The position numbers and the translations under genes were made by a program. Below, one piece after another: positions 7,823 to 18,242 of a DNA stretch of 64,000 nt (position 1 is its first letter; each line of letters opens with the position of its first letter). The stretch is from positions 251,854 to 315,853 of the forward strand of contig NZ_CP059225.1 in the NCBI RefSeq assembly GCF_014251655.1, in the 5' to 3' direction. The notes beneath the pieces were generated by a model, which had not been told where the DNA came from, made no database searches, and saw nothing but the letters and a program-made list of their open reading frames with translations. This DNA is from Blattabacterium cuenoti. GTDB taxonomy: Bacteria > Bacteroidota > Bacteroidia > Flavobacteriales > Blattabacteriaceae.

Positions 7823-9808
7823 ATGAAACAAGAAGAAAGATATCCATTATTATATAAATCTTACTTAGTTGGTTTTTTATTCATTTTTATTGCAACACTA
7901 ATTATTTTTAATTTATTCTATATTCAAAATTATTCAGAAAAATATAAAAAAAACGTTGTAGAAAAAACAATTAGAACAAACTTAATTAAAGCTAAACGTG
8001 GAAATATTTATGCTTCAGATAATAGTATCTTAGCTATGTCTATTATAAAATATAACATACACGTTGATTTTATATCTATATCTGAAAAATTATATCAAGA
8101 AAATATTGACTCTTTATGTCATTATTTAGATATTTTATTTAATAAACCAAGATTTTTTTTCTATAAAAAATTTAAATACGAGAAACAAAAAGGAAATAGA
8201 TATTTCTTGTTAGCAAAGAATTTAGATTATCCACATTTTAAAATATTACGAAATTTACCAATTTTTAACAAAGGACAAATAAAAGGTGGTTTTATTGTAG
8301 AAAAAAAAATATGTAGAGTGCATCCTATAGAAAATATAGGAAAAAGAACATTAGGATATGATGATCATAGAGGAAAAGTAGGATTAGAAGGAGCCTTTAG
8401 TAAATATTTAAAAGGAAAAGATGGAAAAAGATTAGAACAACGTATTAGTTCTAAAATATGGAAACCATTGAAATTTGAAAATGAAGTAGATCCAGAAGAT
8501 GGAAAAGACGTTTTTTCTACCATAGATATATATTTACAAGATATAGCTTATCATGCATTAATTCAAGAATTATACCAGTCTAAAGCTCATCATGGATGTG
8601 TTGTACTTATGGATGTAAAAAGTGGAGAAATTCCTGCTATGATTAATCTAGAAAGAACCAAAAAAAATACTTATGAAGATTTAAGAAACTTTGCAGTATG
8701 GGAAGGAAACGAACCAGGATCAACATTCAAAACCATGTCTATTCTTGCCGCTCTAGAAGATAAAAAAATAGATATAGACATGATTGTAAATACTAAAGGT
8801 GGAGTCCTGTATTTTAAAGGAAAAAAAATACGTGATTGTCATTATAATGGATATGTAGAAATGAATATAAAACAGATTTTAGAATTATCTTCTAATGTAG
8901 GTGTAGCAAAAATTATTTATGATAATTATAAAGAAAATCCAAAAAAATTTATAGAATATTTGTCTAAATGGAAATTAGATCATAAAATAGGAATAGATAT
9001 TCCAGGAGAAAGTATGCCTTTGATTCCTAAACCAGGAAAAAAAAATTGGAGTAGTATGACGTTACCATGGATGACTTTTGGATATAACATTAAAATGACC
9101 CCTTTACAAATACTTACTTTTTATAATGCTATAGCAAATAAAGGTAAAATGATTAAACCTTTATTTATTAGAAAAATAAAACATCATGGAAAAAATATAA
9201 AAAAATACACAAAACCTATTATTATGAATTCATCGATAGCTGGAGCTTCTTCTTTAAAAAAAATTCAAAGTATGTTAGAAGGGGTTGTTAAAAATGGAAC
9301 AGCTAAAAAATATTATCATCCAGAATATCCTTATGCAGGAAAAACAGGAACAACACAATTGGATTATTGGATAAAAAAAAAAAATATATCTTATAATAGT
9401 TCTTTTGTAGGATATTTTCCTGCTAAAAATCCGAAATATTCTTGCATTGTCGTTATTTCAAAACCAAAAATAGGATATTATGGAATTGAGGTAGCAGCCC
9501 CTGTATTTGATAAAATAGCTAAATCTATTTATCCAATAATAGAAACAAAAAAAATAGTTATTAATAAAAAGAAAGATAACAAAGAAAATTTATTAAAAAA
9601 AATTATAAAATCACAAAACTTTCTTTGGAAAAAAAAATGGATTATGCCTAATGTAATATCTGTTCCTGGAAAAGAAATCATTCCTTTATTAGAAAATAGA
9701 GGCTTTGATATACGATATAAAGGAATAGGAAAAGTTATTGATCAGTCTGTAAAACCAGGAAATAAATTGAAAAAAAATCAGATTATATTTCTTAAACTAG
9801 AAGAATGA
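7823..9808 (+). CDS. ftsI: Division-specific penicillin-binding protein (PBP3/FtsI) with PASTA domain
   Basis: This is the septal peptidoglycan transpeptidase. A single N-terminal membrane anchor (about residues 12-32) precedes the dimerisation domain and the transpeptidase domain with S300-x-x-K303 (GSTFK), SSN in LELSSNVGV and K507-T-G. A C-terminal PASTA domain (about 610-661, starting PNVISVPGKE) is typical of Bacteroidetes FtsI. Length is 661 residues. The stop overlaps the murE start by 4 bases, indicating coupled translation. It would work with FtsW (13839-15038). Confidence 0.96.
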   Translation: MKQEERYPLLYKSYLVGFLFIFIATLIIFNLFYIQNYSEKYKKNVVEKTIRTNLIKAKRGNIYASDNSILAMSIIKYNIHVDFISISEKLYQENIDSLCHYLDILFNKPRFFFYKKFKYEKQKGNRYFLLAKNLDYPHFKILRNLPIFNKGQIKGGFIVEKKICRVHPIENIGKRTLGYDDHRGKVGLEGAFSKYLKGKDGKRLEQRISSKIWKPLKFENEVDPEDGKDVFSTIDIYLQDIAYHALIQELYQSKAHHGCVVLMDVKSGEIPAMINLERTKKNTYEDLRNFAVWEGNEPGSTFKTMSILAALEDKKIDIDMIVNTKGGVLYFKGKKIRDCHYNGYVEMNIKQILELSSNVGVAKIIYDNYKENPKKFIEYLSKWKLDHKIGIDIPGESMPLIPKPGKKNWSSMTLPWMTFGYNIKMTPLQILTFYNAIANKGKMIKPLFIRKIKHHGKNIKKYTKPIIMNSSIAGASSLKKIQSMLEGVVKNGTAKKYYHPEYPYAGKTGTTQLDYWIKKKNISYNSSFVGYFPAKNPKYSCIVVISKPKIGYYGIEVAAPVFDKIAKSIYPIIETKKIVINKKKDNKENLLKKIIKSQNFLWKKKWIMPNVISVPGKEIIPLLENRGFDIRYKGIGKVIDQSVKPGNKLKKNQIIFLKLEE

Positions 9809-11271
9809 AAAAAAGATTAGAAGATCTTTTAAAAGAAGTACAAGTGTTAGAAATAATAGGAAAAAATACTTCTAAAAAAATTATAGAAGGAATTTCTATT
9901 ACTTCTAAAAGTATCCGAAAAAATTATATTTTTTTTTCTAAAAAATGGAAAAAAAAAGATAAACATAAATTTGTTACAGATGCTATAACGAAAGGTTCTA
10001 ATACTATAGTTTGTGAAAAAAAACCAATTTTAATTCATAAAGAAATCGTCTATATAATTGTTCCAGATTCCATGGAAGCTCTAGGAATCATTAGTTCTAA
10101 TTTTTATGATCATCCTACAAAAAAAATAAAATTAGTAGGAATTACAGGAACAAATGGTAAAACCTCTGTAGCCACTATTCTTTATCAATTATTTTCTAGG
10201 ATGGGAGAAAAAAGTGTTCTTATTTCTACTATGGGGATTAAAATATTATCTAAAAAATATTCTACTAACCATACAACACCGGATGTTATTGAAATTAATA
10301 AGTATTTAAATAAATCAATTAAAAAAGGATGCCGATATGCTTTTATGGAAGTTAGTTCACATGGAATACATCAAAAAAGAATTTCAGGATTATTCTTTCA
10401 AGTAGGAGTTTTTACTAATATAACTCATGATCATTTAGACTATCATAGATCTTTTGATCATTATCTATCTACAAAAAGATTTTTTTTTGAAAATTTGTCT
10501 AAAAAATCTTTTGCATTAATTAATTCCGATGATAAAAATTCGCGTAAGATTATAAAAAATATTTTAGCTAAAACTTATTTCTATGGAATAAAAAAAAATG
10601 CAAATTTTCAAATTAAAATTTTGAAAAAAAATATTAATGGAAATCAATTATTAATCGATGGATATCAACTTTTTACTAATTTAATAGGAGAATTTAATGT
10701 TTCTAATCTATTAGCTAGTTACGCGACCTCTATTATACTAGGAAAAAAAAAAGATGAAATTATAAATAAAATAAAGAAAATAAAACCTATAAAAGGCCGT
10801 TTTGAACAATTCATGAGTCCTTCAGGAATTCGTATTATTGTGGATTATGCTCATAATCCAGATGGATTAAGAACTATTTTAAATACCTTAAAAAAAATAA
10901 AAAAAAATGAAGGAAAATTAATTTGTGTCATAGGTTGTGGAGGGAACAGAGATATAAAAAAACGTTCTTTAATGGGAAAAATAGTTTATGAAACGTGTGA
11001 TAGATCTATTTTTACATCCGATAATCCTAGAGAGGAGGATGTAGAAAAGATATTAGGAGATATGAAAAATTTTAAATCATCTATCAAAAAAGAATCTATT
11101 TTAACTATTGTTAACCGAAAAGAAGCTATTAAAACTGCAATTCAAATTGCAAAAAAAAAAGATGTTATTCTGATTGCTGGAAAAGGACACGAAAATTATC
11201 AAGAAATAAAAGGGAAAAAGTATCCCTTTAATGATATGAAGATCACTAAACATTTATTAAAAAATTTGTGA
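9805..11271 (+). CDS. murE: UDP-MurNAc-L-Ala-D-Glu:meso-DAP ligase
   Basis: MurE adds the third stem-peptide residue. The ATP loop GITGTNGKTSV, the conserved HTTPD and the substrate-selecting DNPR motif (TSDNPREED) are all present; DNPR indicates meso-diaminopimelate rather than lysine. Length is 488 residues. Two 10-A runs (10743-10752 and 11151-11160) are read in frame here, in contrast to the broken murD. ATGA overlap with ftsI. Confidence 0.97.
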   Translation: MKKRLEDLLKEVQVLEIIGKNTSKKIIEGISITSKSIRKNYIFFSKKWKKKDKHKFVTDAITKGSNTIVCEKKPILIHKEIVYIIVPDSMEALGIISSNFYDHPTKKIKLVGITGTNGKTSVATILYQLFSRMGEKSVLISTMGIKILSKKYSTNHTTPDVIEINKYLNKSIKKGCRYAFMEVSSHGIHQKRISGLFFQVGVFTNITHDHLDYHRSFDHYLSTKRFFFENLSKKSFALINSDDKNSRKIIKNILAKTYFYGIKKNANFQIKILKKNINGNQLLIDGYQLFTNLIGEFNVSNLLASYATSIILGKKKDEIINKIKKIKPIKGRFEQFMSPSGIRIIVDYAHNPDGLRTILNTLKKIKKNEGKLICVIGCGGNRDIKKRSLMGKIVYETCDRSIFTSDNPREEDVEKILGDMKNFKSSIKKESILTIVNRKEAIKTAIQIAKKKDVILIAGKGHENYQEIKGKKYPFNDMKITKHLLKNL

Positions 11272-11292
11272 TATACTAAAAAATGAAAGGAA

Positions 11293-12474
11293 ATGATTAT
11301 TCATATTTTGAAAAATGTAATGATTCTTAATCTATATTTTTCTATCAATATAAATTCTGTTTTTTTCAGATCTGTGATTGCTTTTTTTTTATCATTTTTT
11401 CTATCTTTATTTCTTTATAAAAAAATTATATGTTGGAATAAAAAAAATAGTGTTATAGGAGAACACATACGTGATTTAGGACTCCTTGGACAAAAAGAAA
11501 AAGAAGGGACTCCAACAATGGGTGGAATTATAATGATACTTTCTACATTAATTTCTACAATTATTTTTTCTTCTTTGAATAATATATATGTTATCATATT
11601 GATTATTACTATGTTATTTATGGGAGGGTTAGGTTTTTTAGATGATTTTATTAAGATAAAATACAATAAAAAAGGGCTTAGTATAATGGGTAAAATATTA
11701 GGTCAAATTCTATTAGGATTTTTTATTGGAAGCATTATGTCTTTTAATACTTCTATTTTTTTATCTAAAAAAGAAGATGGGTTTAAAACTACGATTCCCA
11801 TTTTTTATACATATCATCATAATAATCAAAAGGAATTTGATTATGCTAGTATTTTAAGTTGGTATAATAAAGAATGGAAAAAATACGCATGGGGAGTTTC
11901 GATCCCTATATTCATGATAATCATCATATTTTTCTCTAATGGAGCTAATATAACTGATGGAATTGACGGGTTAACAGCTGGAATTTCTTCTATTATTTTT
12001 TCTACCTTATCTTTATTATCTATAATTTCTAGTAGTAAAATATATTCATCTTATTTTCATTTAATTTATATTCCTAATATAGAAGAAATTCTTATATTTT
12101 CTTTTTCATTTTTAGGAACTTTGATAAGTTTTCTTTGGTATAATACCTATCCTTCTCAAATTTTCATGGGGGATACTGGTAGCCTAACTATAGGAGGAGT
12201 TATAGCTATATTAGCTATTATAAACAGAAAAGAATTGACATTACCTATTTTAGGTGGAATTTTTTTTATAGAAAATATTTCTGTTATAATACAAGTATTG
12301 TATTTTAGATATTATAAAAAAAAGTATGGGATAGAAAAACGAATTTTTCTTATGGCACCTTTACATCATCATTTTCAAAAACTAGGATATCATGAAAATA
12401 AAATTTTTTACCGTTTTATGATTATTCAAATTATGCTTTCTATATTATTAGTATTTATTTTATTAGTAAAATAA
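11293..12474 (+). CDS. mraY: Phospho-N-acetylmuramoyl-pentapeptide transferase
   Basis: MraY is an integral membrane enzyme that makes lipid I on undecaprenyl phosphate. About ten hydrophobic helices and the hallmark segments are visible: GTPTMGG, the DDFIKI aspartates, NITDGIDGL, FMGDTGSL and APLHHHFQKLG. The 393 residues match the longer Bacteroidetes form, which has an insert between helices 4 and 5. The ATG at 11293 follows a weak GAAAGGAA ribosome site; an ATG at 11320 is an alternative. One base separates it from murD. Confidence 0.96.
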   Translation: MIIHILKNVMILNLYFSININSVFFRSVIAFFLSFFLSLFLYKKIICWNKKNSVIGEHIRDLGLLGQKEKEGTPTMGGIIMILSTLISTIIFSSLNNIYVIILIITMLFMGGLGFLDDFIKIKYNKKGLSIMGKILGQILLGFFIGSIMSFNTSIFLSKKEDGFKTTIPIFYTYHHNNQKEFDYASILSWYNKEWKKYAWGVSIPIFMIIIIFFSNGANITDGIDGLTAGISSIIFSTLSLLSIISSSKIYSSYFHLIYIPNIEEILIFSFSFLGTLISFLWYNTYPSQIFMGDTGSLTIGGVIAILAIINRKELTLPILGGIFFIENISVIIQVLYFRYYKKKYGIEKRIFLMAPLHHHFQKLGYHENKIFYRFMIIQIMLSILLVFILLVK

Positions 12475-12475
12475 A

Positions 12476-13842
12476 ATGAAAAAAAAATTGATAGTAATAT
12501 TGGGAGGAGGAGAAAGTGGAGTAGGAACGGCTTTGTTGGCTAAAAAAAATGGATTAAAAATATTTTTATCTGATTCTGGAATTATTTCCAATAAATACAA
12601 AAAAATTTTAATCAAAAATAAAATTCCTTTTGAAGAAATGGGACATACAGAAGAATTTATTATTAAAAATGCTATAAAAGTAATAAAAAGTCCTGGAATT
12701 TATAGAAAAGATTCTTTTATAAAAAAAATTCGTTTTTTAGGAATCCCTATACAATCCGAATTAGAATTCGGAAAACATTATTCAGAGAACTCCTATATCA
12801 TAGGAGTTACAGGAAGTAACGGAAAAACTACGACCAGTTCTATTATCTATAAAATTCTTAAAAAAGAAGGAATTAATGTAGGAATAGCAGGAAATATTGG
12901 ATATAGTTTTTCTAAAAAAGTAATAAAAAAAAAAAAATTTATGTATTAGAAGTAAGTAGTTTTCAATTAGATGACTTATCTAATTTTCGTTTTAATATTG
13001 CAGTATTATTAAATATTACAAGAGATCATTTAAATAGATACGATGATATTAAAAATTATATTGATTCTAAATTTAGAATAGCAAATTTTCAAAAAAATAA
13101 AGATATTTTTATTTATAACTATGATGATCTTATTATAAGAAATGGGTTAAAAAAATATCCAATTTTATCTAATTGTATTCCTTTTTCTATAAAAAAAGAA
13201 TTACGAATTGGAGCTTACATTAGGAATAATAAAATTTATGTTAGAAATCAAAAACATCAAGAAATATATTTTATCAGTATTAAAGATATTCCTTTAATAG
13301 GAGATCATAATCTATATAATATTATGGTTTCATTAATTATTTCCGAAATATTAAATGTAAAAAGAAAATCAATAATTTCTATATTATCAAAATTGAAACC
13401 TATAGAACATCGTATGGAGAAAATACAAAATATCAATGGAATTCAGTTTATTAACGATTCTAAAGCTACTAATGTAAACTCCGTTTTTTATGCATTAAAA
13501 AGTATGAATTCATCATCTACTACTATATGGATAGTAGGAGGAAAAGACAAAGGAAATGATTATATAGAATTAATGTCTTTGGTAAAAGAAAAAGTGAAGG
13601 CTATAATTTGTTTAGGAAAAAACAATAGAAAAATTGTAAATTTTTTTAAGGATATTATTGATATTATTTTGGAAACAAAAAATATGAAAGAAGCGGTTTA
13701 TATGGCTTATATATTATCTTATCATGGAGATAACATTTTATTCTCTCCTGCCTGTTCTAGCTTTGATCTTTTTAAGGATTATAAAGAAAGAGGAAATAAA
13801 TTTAAACAAGAAGTAAGAATCCTTTCTTACGAAGAAAAATGA
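12476..13842 (+). CDS. murD: UDP-MurNAc-L-Ala:D-Glu ligase, reading frame broken at a poly(A) tract
   Basis: MurD adds D-glutamate to UDP-MurNAc-L-Ala, an indispensable wall step. Residues 1-154 (12476-12949) include the N-terminal Rossmann GGGESGVG and the ATP loop GSNGKTTTSS (about 113-122). The frame then stops just after a 13-A run at 12925-12937. From the same run the +1 (or -2) frame reads YVLEVSSFQLDD, NITRDHLNRYD and, near the end, FINDSKATN and FSPACSSFDLF, all MurD signatures, to the stop at 13842. The total length is normal. No other murD lies in the window and the rest of the pathway is intact, so a product rescued by slippage, or a base error, is more likely than loss. Confidence 0.92.
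12925..12937 (+). repeat. 13-base poly(A) tract at the murD frame break
   Basis: Thirteen consecutive A follow ATAAT-context codons for Val-Ile and precede TTTATG. Twelve or thirteen A do not give the conserved downstream frame; eleven or fourteen do. This is the longest A run I noticed inside a protein gene in the window. Confidence 0.9.
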
Positions 13843-15038
13843 CAAAAGTAGATGTTTTTTTGAATAAATATCTAAAAGGAGATAGATATTTATGGGCTTT
13901 TATATCTTTACTTGCTATATTTTCTTTTTTGCCGGTATATTCCGCTAGTACAAATTTGGTTAGTACATATGGAGAAACACATACCGTTTTTCGTTATTTA
14001 TTAAAGCATACTCTTTTTTTATTAGTAGGTTTTTGCATTCTTTTTTTTACTCAATTTATAGACTATAAATATTTTTACCATATATCTATACTTTTGATTC
14101 CATTTGTTTTTATTTTATTAGTATTCACTATAAGTCAAGGAAAAAAATTAGATGGAGTCAATGCTTCTCGTTGGTTACACATTCCCATTATCAATGTCTC
14201 CTTTCAAACTTCCAGTATAGCTGGATTGGTCCTTTTTATTTATTGTGCTAGATATTTATCTGAAAAAAAGAGAGAACGGATTAATTTTATAAATTCTTTT
14301 TTTCCTCTATTATTTCCTATTTTTTTTATTATTGGACTTATTTTTCCTGCTAATGGTTCTACTGCGGCTATTCTTTTTATTTCTGTTTTAATTTTACTTT
14401 TTATAGGAGGATATCCATTCACAGGAATAATAGTAGTTTTATTGATGGGGATTTTATTTGCAGGAATATATGTTTTTTCTGTTATAAAATGGGGGTATAA
14501 GAACCCTATGCCTATAAATAGAGTTTATACATGGAAAAGTCGTATAGAAAAATTTTTAGATAATGAATCTGAAGAAAGTTATCAAATGAAACAATCTAAA
14601 ATGGCTATTGTTTTAGGAAATAAATTTGGTCGTGGACCTGGAAAAAGTATTTTAAAAGCTTTTCTTCCACAATCTTCTTCTGATTTTATTTATTCTATTA
14701 TAATAGAAGAATATGGATCTATTGGAGGAGTTATTCTTTTATTTATTTATTTACTAATTATGCTTAGAATTATGGTTATAGCTACGAAAGTACAGAATTA
14801 TTTTTGTTCATTATTAGTCCTAGCTGTAGGATTTCCTATTATTAATCAGGCACTTATTAATATGGGGATAGCTGTAGGGTTATTTCCAGTTACAGGACAA
14901 ACTTTACCACTGATTAGTGCTGGAGGGACTTCTATGTGGGTTACTTTTTTTAGTTTTGGAATCATATTAAGTGTTAGTAGAATGGTATATGAAAATAATA
15001 ATAACAAAAAAAATATTATAGTTGATCATGAATCATGA
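13839..15038 (+). CDS. ftsW: Septal SEDS glycosyltransferase FtsW
   Basis: FtsW is a polytopic SEDS protein that polymerises lipid II at the septum with FtsI. About ten membrane segments are visible, with family signatures VNASRWL (mature loop), NRVYTWKSRIEKF, and the C-terminal GLFPVTGQTLPLISAGGTS. The start overlaps the murD stop as ATGA. 399 residues is normal. The retained arrangement murD-ftsW-murG-murC is the standard flavobacterial order. Confidence 0.96.
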   Translation: MTKVDVFLNKYLKGDRYLWAFISLLAIFSFLPVYSASTNLVSTYGETHTVFRYLLKHTLFLLVGFCILFFTQFIDYKYFYHISILLIPFVFILLVFTISQGKKLDGVNASRWLHIPIINVSFQTSSIAGLVLFIYCARYLSEKKRERINFINSFFPLLFPIFFIIGLIFPANGSTAAILFISVLILLFIGGYPFTGIIVVLLMGILFAGIYVFSVIKWGYKNPMPINRVYTWKSRIEKFLDNESEESYQMKQSKMAIVLGNKFGRGPGKSILKAFLPQSSSDFIYSIIIEEYGSIGGVILLFIYLLIMLRIMVIATKVQNYFCSLLVLAVGFPIINQALINMGIAVGLFPVTGQTLPLISAGGTSMWVTFFSFGIILSVSRMVYENNNNKKNIIVDHES

Positions 15039-16140
15039 CCTTTTTTCCCCAAAAATTATTATTGGAAGTGGAGGCACTGGAGGGCATATATATACAGGAA
15101 TAGCTATTGCAGAAGAGCTTAAAAGAAAAATTCCAAAATCCAATATTTTGTTTATTGGATCTAAACATCATATGGAAATGCAAGAAATTCCTAAGTTTGG
15201 ATACTCTATTAAAGGAATTTGTATTTCAGGTGGAAAAGATAAATTTTTTTCTATATCAGGTTTCATTTTATTTGTACAATTAATATATAGTTTTTTTTTA
15301 GTAAATAAAATTATTAAGAAATTTTCTCCGGATATAGTTGTTGGTACAGGTGGATTTGTCAGCTTTCCTACTTTATATGCTGCAAAAAAAAATAAAATAC
15401 CTATTCTTATTCAAGAACAGAATTCTTTTCCTGGATTAACCAATAGAATATTTTCTCGTTATGCTAATAAGGTATGTATTGCTTATGATCAAGCAAAAAA
15501 ATTTTTTCCACCAAAAAAAACTATTACAACTGGAAATCCAGTTAGATATGAAATATTACAAAAATTACCTAGTAAAGAAGAAGCTTGTATTCATTTAGGA
15601 TTAAAAGTAGATCGACCTATTATTTTATCTATAGGTGGGAGTCAAGGTTCCTATAGTATCAATAATGCTTGGATAAAAGGATTGAAAAAATTAATAGAAT
15701 TAGATATACAACTTATTTGGCAAATTGGAAAATTTGATATTCATCGAATAAAAAAAAATAAAGGGGCTCATCATTCTAATTTTATTTTAATGGATTTTAT
15801 TGAAAAAATACCGATGTGTTATTCTGCTGCAGATATTATTATATCTAGAGCTGGAGCTTTAACTATATCGGAAATATGTTTAATAGGAAAACCATATATA
15901 TTAATTCCTTTTCCTTGGTCTTCTGACGATCATCAAAAGAAAAATGCTAAAATACTAGAAGAAAAAAAAGCCGCTATAATTATTAAAGATGAGGAAGTAG
16001 AGTATAAACTAGTTGATTATACTATTCAACTTATGAATGATTCCAATATGAAAAAAAAAATGAGAAAAAACATTTTGCAATTAGGAAAACCGAAGGCAAC
16101 AAACGATATAGTAAATGAAATTTTACAAATTATTTTATGA
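15028..16140 (+). CDS. murG: UDP-GlcNAc:lipid I N-acetylglucosaminyltransferase
   Basis: MurG makes lipid II at the inner membrane face. The GGTGGHIYTG nucleotide loop, the IGGSQGS loop and the SRAGALTISEI acceptor motif are present. I place the start at ATG 15028, 11 bases inside ftsW; a TTG at 15022 is also in frame but adds only two residues. The stop overlaps the murC ATG by four bases. Confidence 0.96.
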   Translation: MNHDLFSPKIIIGSGGTGGHIYTGIAIAEELKRKIPKSNILFIGSKHHMEMQEIPKFGYSIKGICISGGKDKFFSISGFILFVQLIYSFFLVNKIIKKFSPDIVVGTGGFVSFPTLYAAKKNKIPILIQEQNSFPGLTNRIFSRYANKVCIAYDQAKKFFPPKKTITTGNPVRYEILQKLPSKEEACIHLGLKVDRPIILSIGGSQGSYSINNAWIKGLKKLIELDIQLIWQIGKFDIHRIKKNKGAHHSNFILMDFIEKIPMCYSAADIIISRAGALTISEICLIGKPYILIPFPWSSDDHQKKNAKILEEKKAAIIIKDEEVEYKLVDYTIQLMNDSNMKKKMRKNILQLGKPKATNDIVNEILQIIL

Positions 16141-17504
16141 ATTTAAATCAATTTGATTCTTTTTATTTCATCGGAATTGGAGGAATAGGAATGAGTTCTC
16201 TAGCTAGATATTTTCATTCTATTGGAAAGATAGTTTATGGTCATGATCAAAATAGGACTTGTTTAACAAAACAATTAGAAAAAGAAGGAATTTTCATTAA
16301 TTATCACGATAGTATCGAAAGATTACCAAAATGGATTCTCTCTAAAAGATGTTTAATTGTATATACCCCAGCTATTCCTAATTATCATAAACAATGGACT
16401 TTTTTAAAAAAATATGGAAAAAATTTAAAAAAACGTTCTCAAGTATTAGCTCTAATTACAGAAAAAGCAATTTGTATTGCTATAGGGGGAACACATGGAA
16501 AAACAACCACTTCCACTTTATTAGGACACATTTTGTATCATGCAGGAGTTTCCTTTACTGCTTTTTTAGGAGGTATATCTGAAAATTATCAATCTAATAT
16601 CATATTGAATGGAACTAAATTTTTTTTGGTAGAAGCGGACGAATTTGACTATTCTTTCTTATGTTTATCCCCTAATGTTTCGTGTATTACGTCATTAGAT
16701 CAAGATCATGTTGATATTTATCCAAAAAAAGAAACTTTAAAAAAAGCTTATATAGATTTTTCAAATAGAATTAAAAAACCATATAAAAAAATCTTTCTTT
16801 GTAAAGAAGAATCTTTTTTATCAAAAAACGCTATCTATTATTCGATAGAAGGAAAAGCCAATTATTATTCAAATCATCTTTTTATGAAAAAGAATAAATG
16901 GTATTTTGATTTTCATACTCCTACAGAAACATGGAAACATTTACCCTTACCTATTCCAGGAAAACATAATTTAAAAAACGTTACAGCAGCACTATCTATA
17001 TCTGATTATCTAAAAATTAATAAAGAAAAAGCAAGAAAAGCTTTATTTTTATTTAAAGGAATTCAAAGAAGATATTCTATCCATTATCATAAAAAAAAGA
17101 TATATATAGATGATTATGCCCATCATCCTACAGCAATCAATGCTTTAATTCATACGGTAAGAGTATGTTTTCCAGGTAAAAAAATATTAGGGATCTTTCA
17201 ACCCCATTTGTTTAGTAGAACTAAATTTTTTGAAGAATCTTTTGCAAGAAGTTTAGAAAAACTTGATAAGTTAATTTTATTAGATATTTATCCATCTAGA
17301 GAGTTTTCTATAAATGGAATTAACTCTAATAGTTTATTCAAAAAAATAAAAATGAGTTATAAAAATAAAGAAAGATCAACCATATACAAAGTTTTAGGTA
17401 AAATTGAAAAAAAACATTTTGATATTCTTCTTACAATTGGAGCTGGTGATATAGATACTTTAATCATTCCTATAAAAAAATGGTTGTATAAACAATATGG
17501 ATAA
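16137..17504 (+). CDS. murC: UDP-N-acetylmuramate:L-alanine ligase
   Basis: MurC attaches L-Ala to UDP-MurNAc. The N-terminal Rossmann segment FIGIGGIGMSSLA, the ATP loop GGTHGKTTTST, VEADEFDYSF, the DDYAHHPT motif and FQPHLFSRT are diagnostic. 455 residues. It ends 5 bases before ftsQ. Confidence 0.97.
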   Translation: MNLNQFDSFYFIGIGGIGMSSLARYFHSIGKIVYGHDQNRTCLTKQLEKEGIFINYHDSIERLPKWILSKRCLIVYTPAIPNYHKQWTFLKKYGKNLKKRSQVLALITEKAICIAIGGTHGKTTTSTLLGHILYHAGVSFTAFLGGISENYQSNIILNGTKFFLVEADEFDYSFLCLSPNVSCITSLDQDHVDIYPKKETLKKAYIDFSNRIKKPYKKIFLCKEESFLSKNAIYYSIEGKANYYSNHLFMKKNKWYFDFHTPTETWKHLPLPIPGKHNLKNVTAALSISDYLKINKEKARKALFLFKGIQRRYSIHYHKKKIYIDDYAHHPTAINALIHTVRVCFPGKKILGIFQPHLFSRTKFFEESFARSLEKLDKLILLDIYPSREFSINGINSNSLFKKIKMSYKNKERSTIYKVLGKIEKKHFDILLTIGAGDIDTLIIPIKKWLYKQYG

Positions 17505-17509
17505 ATGAA

Positions 17510-18238
17510 ATGAAAAATAATAAAATACTTTTTATACTTATTTCATTATTATATATAATTTGTATGATATTGCTTTTTTATTTTTCTCAAAAAACACATA
17601 ATAACAGAATTTTAAAAAATTTTAATATTATTATCGATTCTTTATATAAGGATCATTTTGTGAATGAAAATATTGTTAAAAATATTCTATTTTATAAAAC
17701 AGAAAAAATTGATAAAAAAATAGGGCAATTATGTATATTAAAAATGGAAAAAAAATTAAATAATTATCCTTTTATTAAAAAATCTGAAGTTTTTTTAAGT
17801 GTAGATGGAACCCTTAATATTAAGATTTGGGAAAAAAAACCCATATTAAGAATAAAAAATGGAGATAAAGAATCTTATCTTACTAAAGATGCTGAAAATT
17901 TAGAACTTTCTTCTTTTTATTCATCAAAAGTTATTTTAGCAAAAGGATATTTTTCTAAAACAGAAAAAAAAGAACTAGCAAATTTAATACAATTTATAAA
18001 CTCCGATGAGTTATTGAAAAATCAAATCATTAGTATAAAAAAAAATAATCGAAATTCATTTGTTTTAATTCCAAAAATCGGAAATCATCATATTATATTG
18101 GGAAATATCAAGGATTTTAAAAATAAATTAAATAAATTAAAAGCATTTTATAAACAGTACCTAAATAAAATAGATATTAATCAATATCAAACTATTGATT
18201 TACAATATAAAAATCAAGTAGTAGCAAAAAAAAGATAA
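17510..18238 (+). CDS. ftsQ: Cell division protein FtsQ/DivIB
   Basis: This is a bitopic divisome protein of 242 residues: one N-terminal transmembrane helix (about 7-25), a POTRA-like segment (about 35-110, including YPFIKKSEVFLSVDGTLNIKIWEKKP) and a FtsQ beta domain. The protein diverges strongly between species, so the call rests on architecture, the WEKKP POTRA signature and position between murC and ftsA. Confidence 0.88.
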   Translation: MKNNKILFILISLLYIICMILLFYFSQKTHNNRILKNFNIIIDSLYKDHFVNENIVKNILFYKTEKIDKKIGQLCILKMEKKLNNYPFIKKSEVFLSVDGTLNIKIWEKKPILRIKNGDKESYLTKDAENLELSSFYSSKVILAKGYFSKTEKKELANLIQFINSDELLKNQIISIKKNNRNSFVLIPKIGNHHIILGNIKDFKNKLNKLKAFYKQYLNKIDINQYQTIDLQYKNQVVAKKR

Positions 18239-18242
18239 GTCT

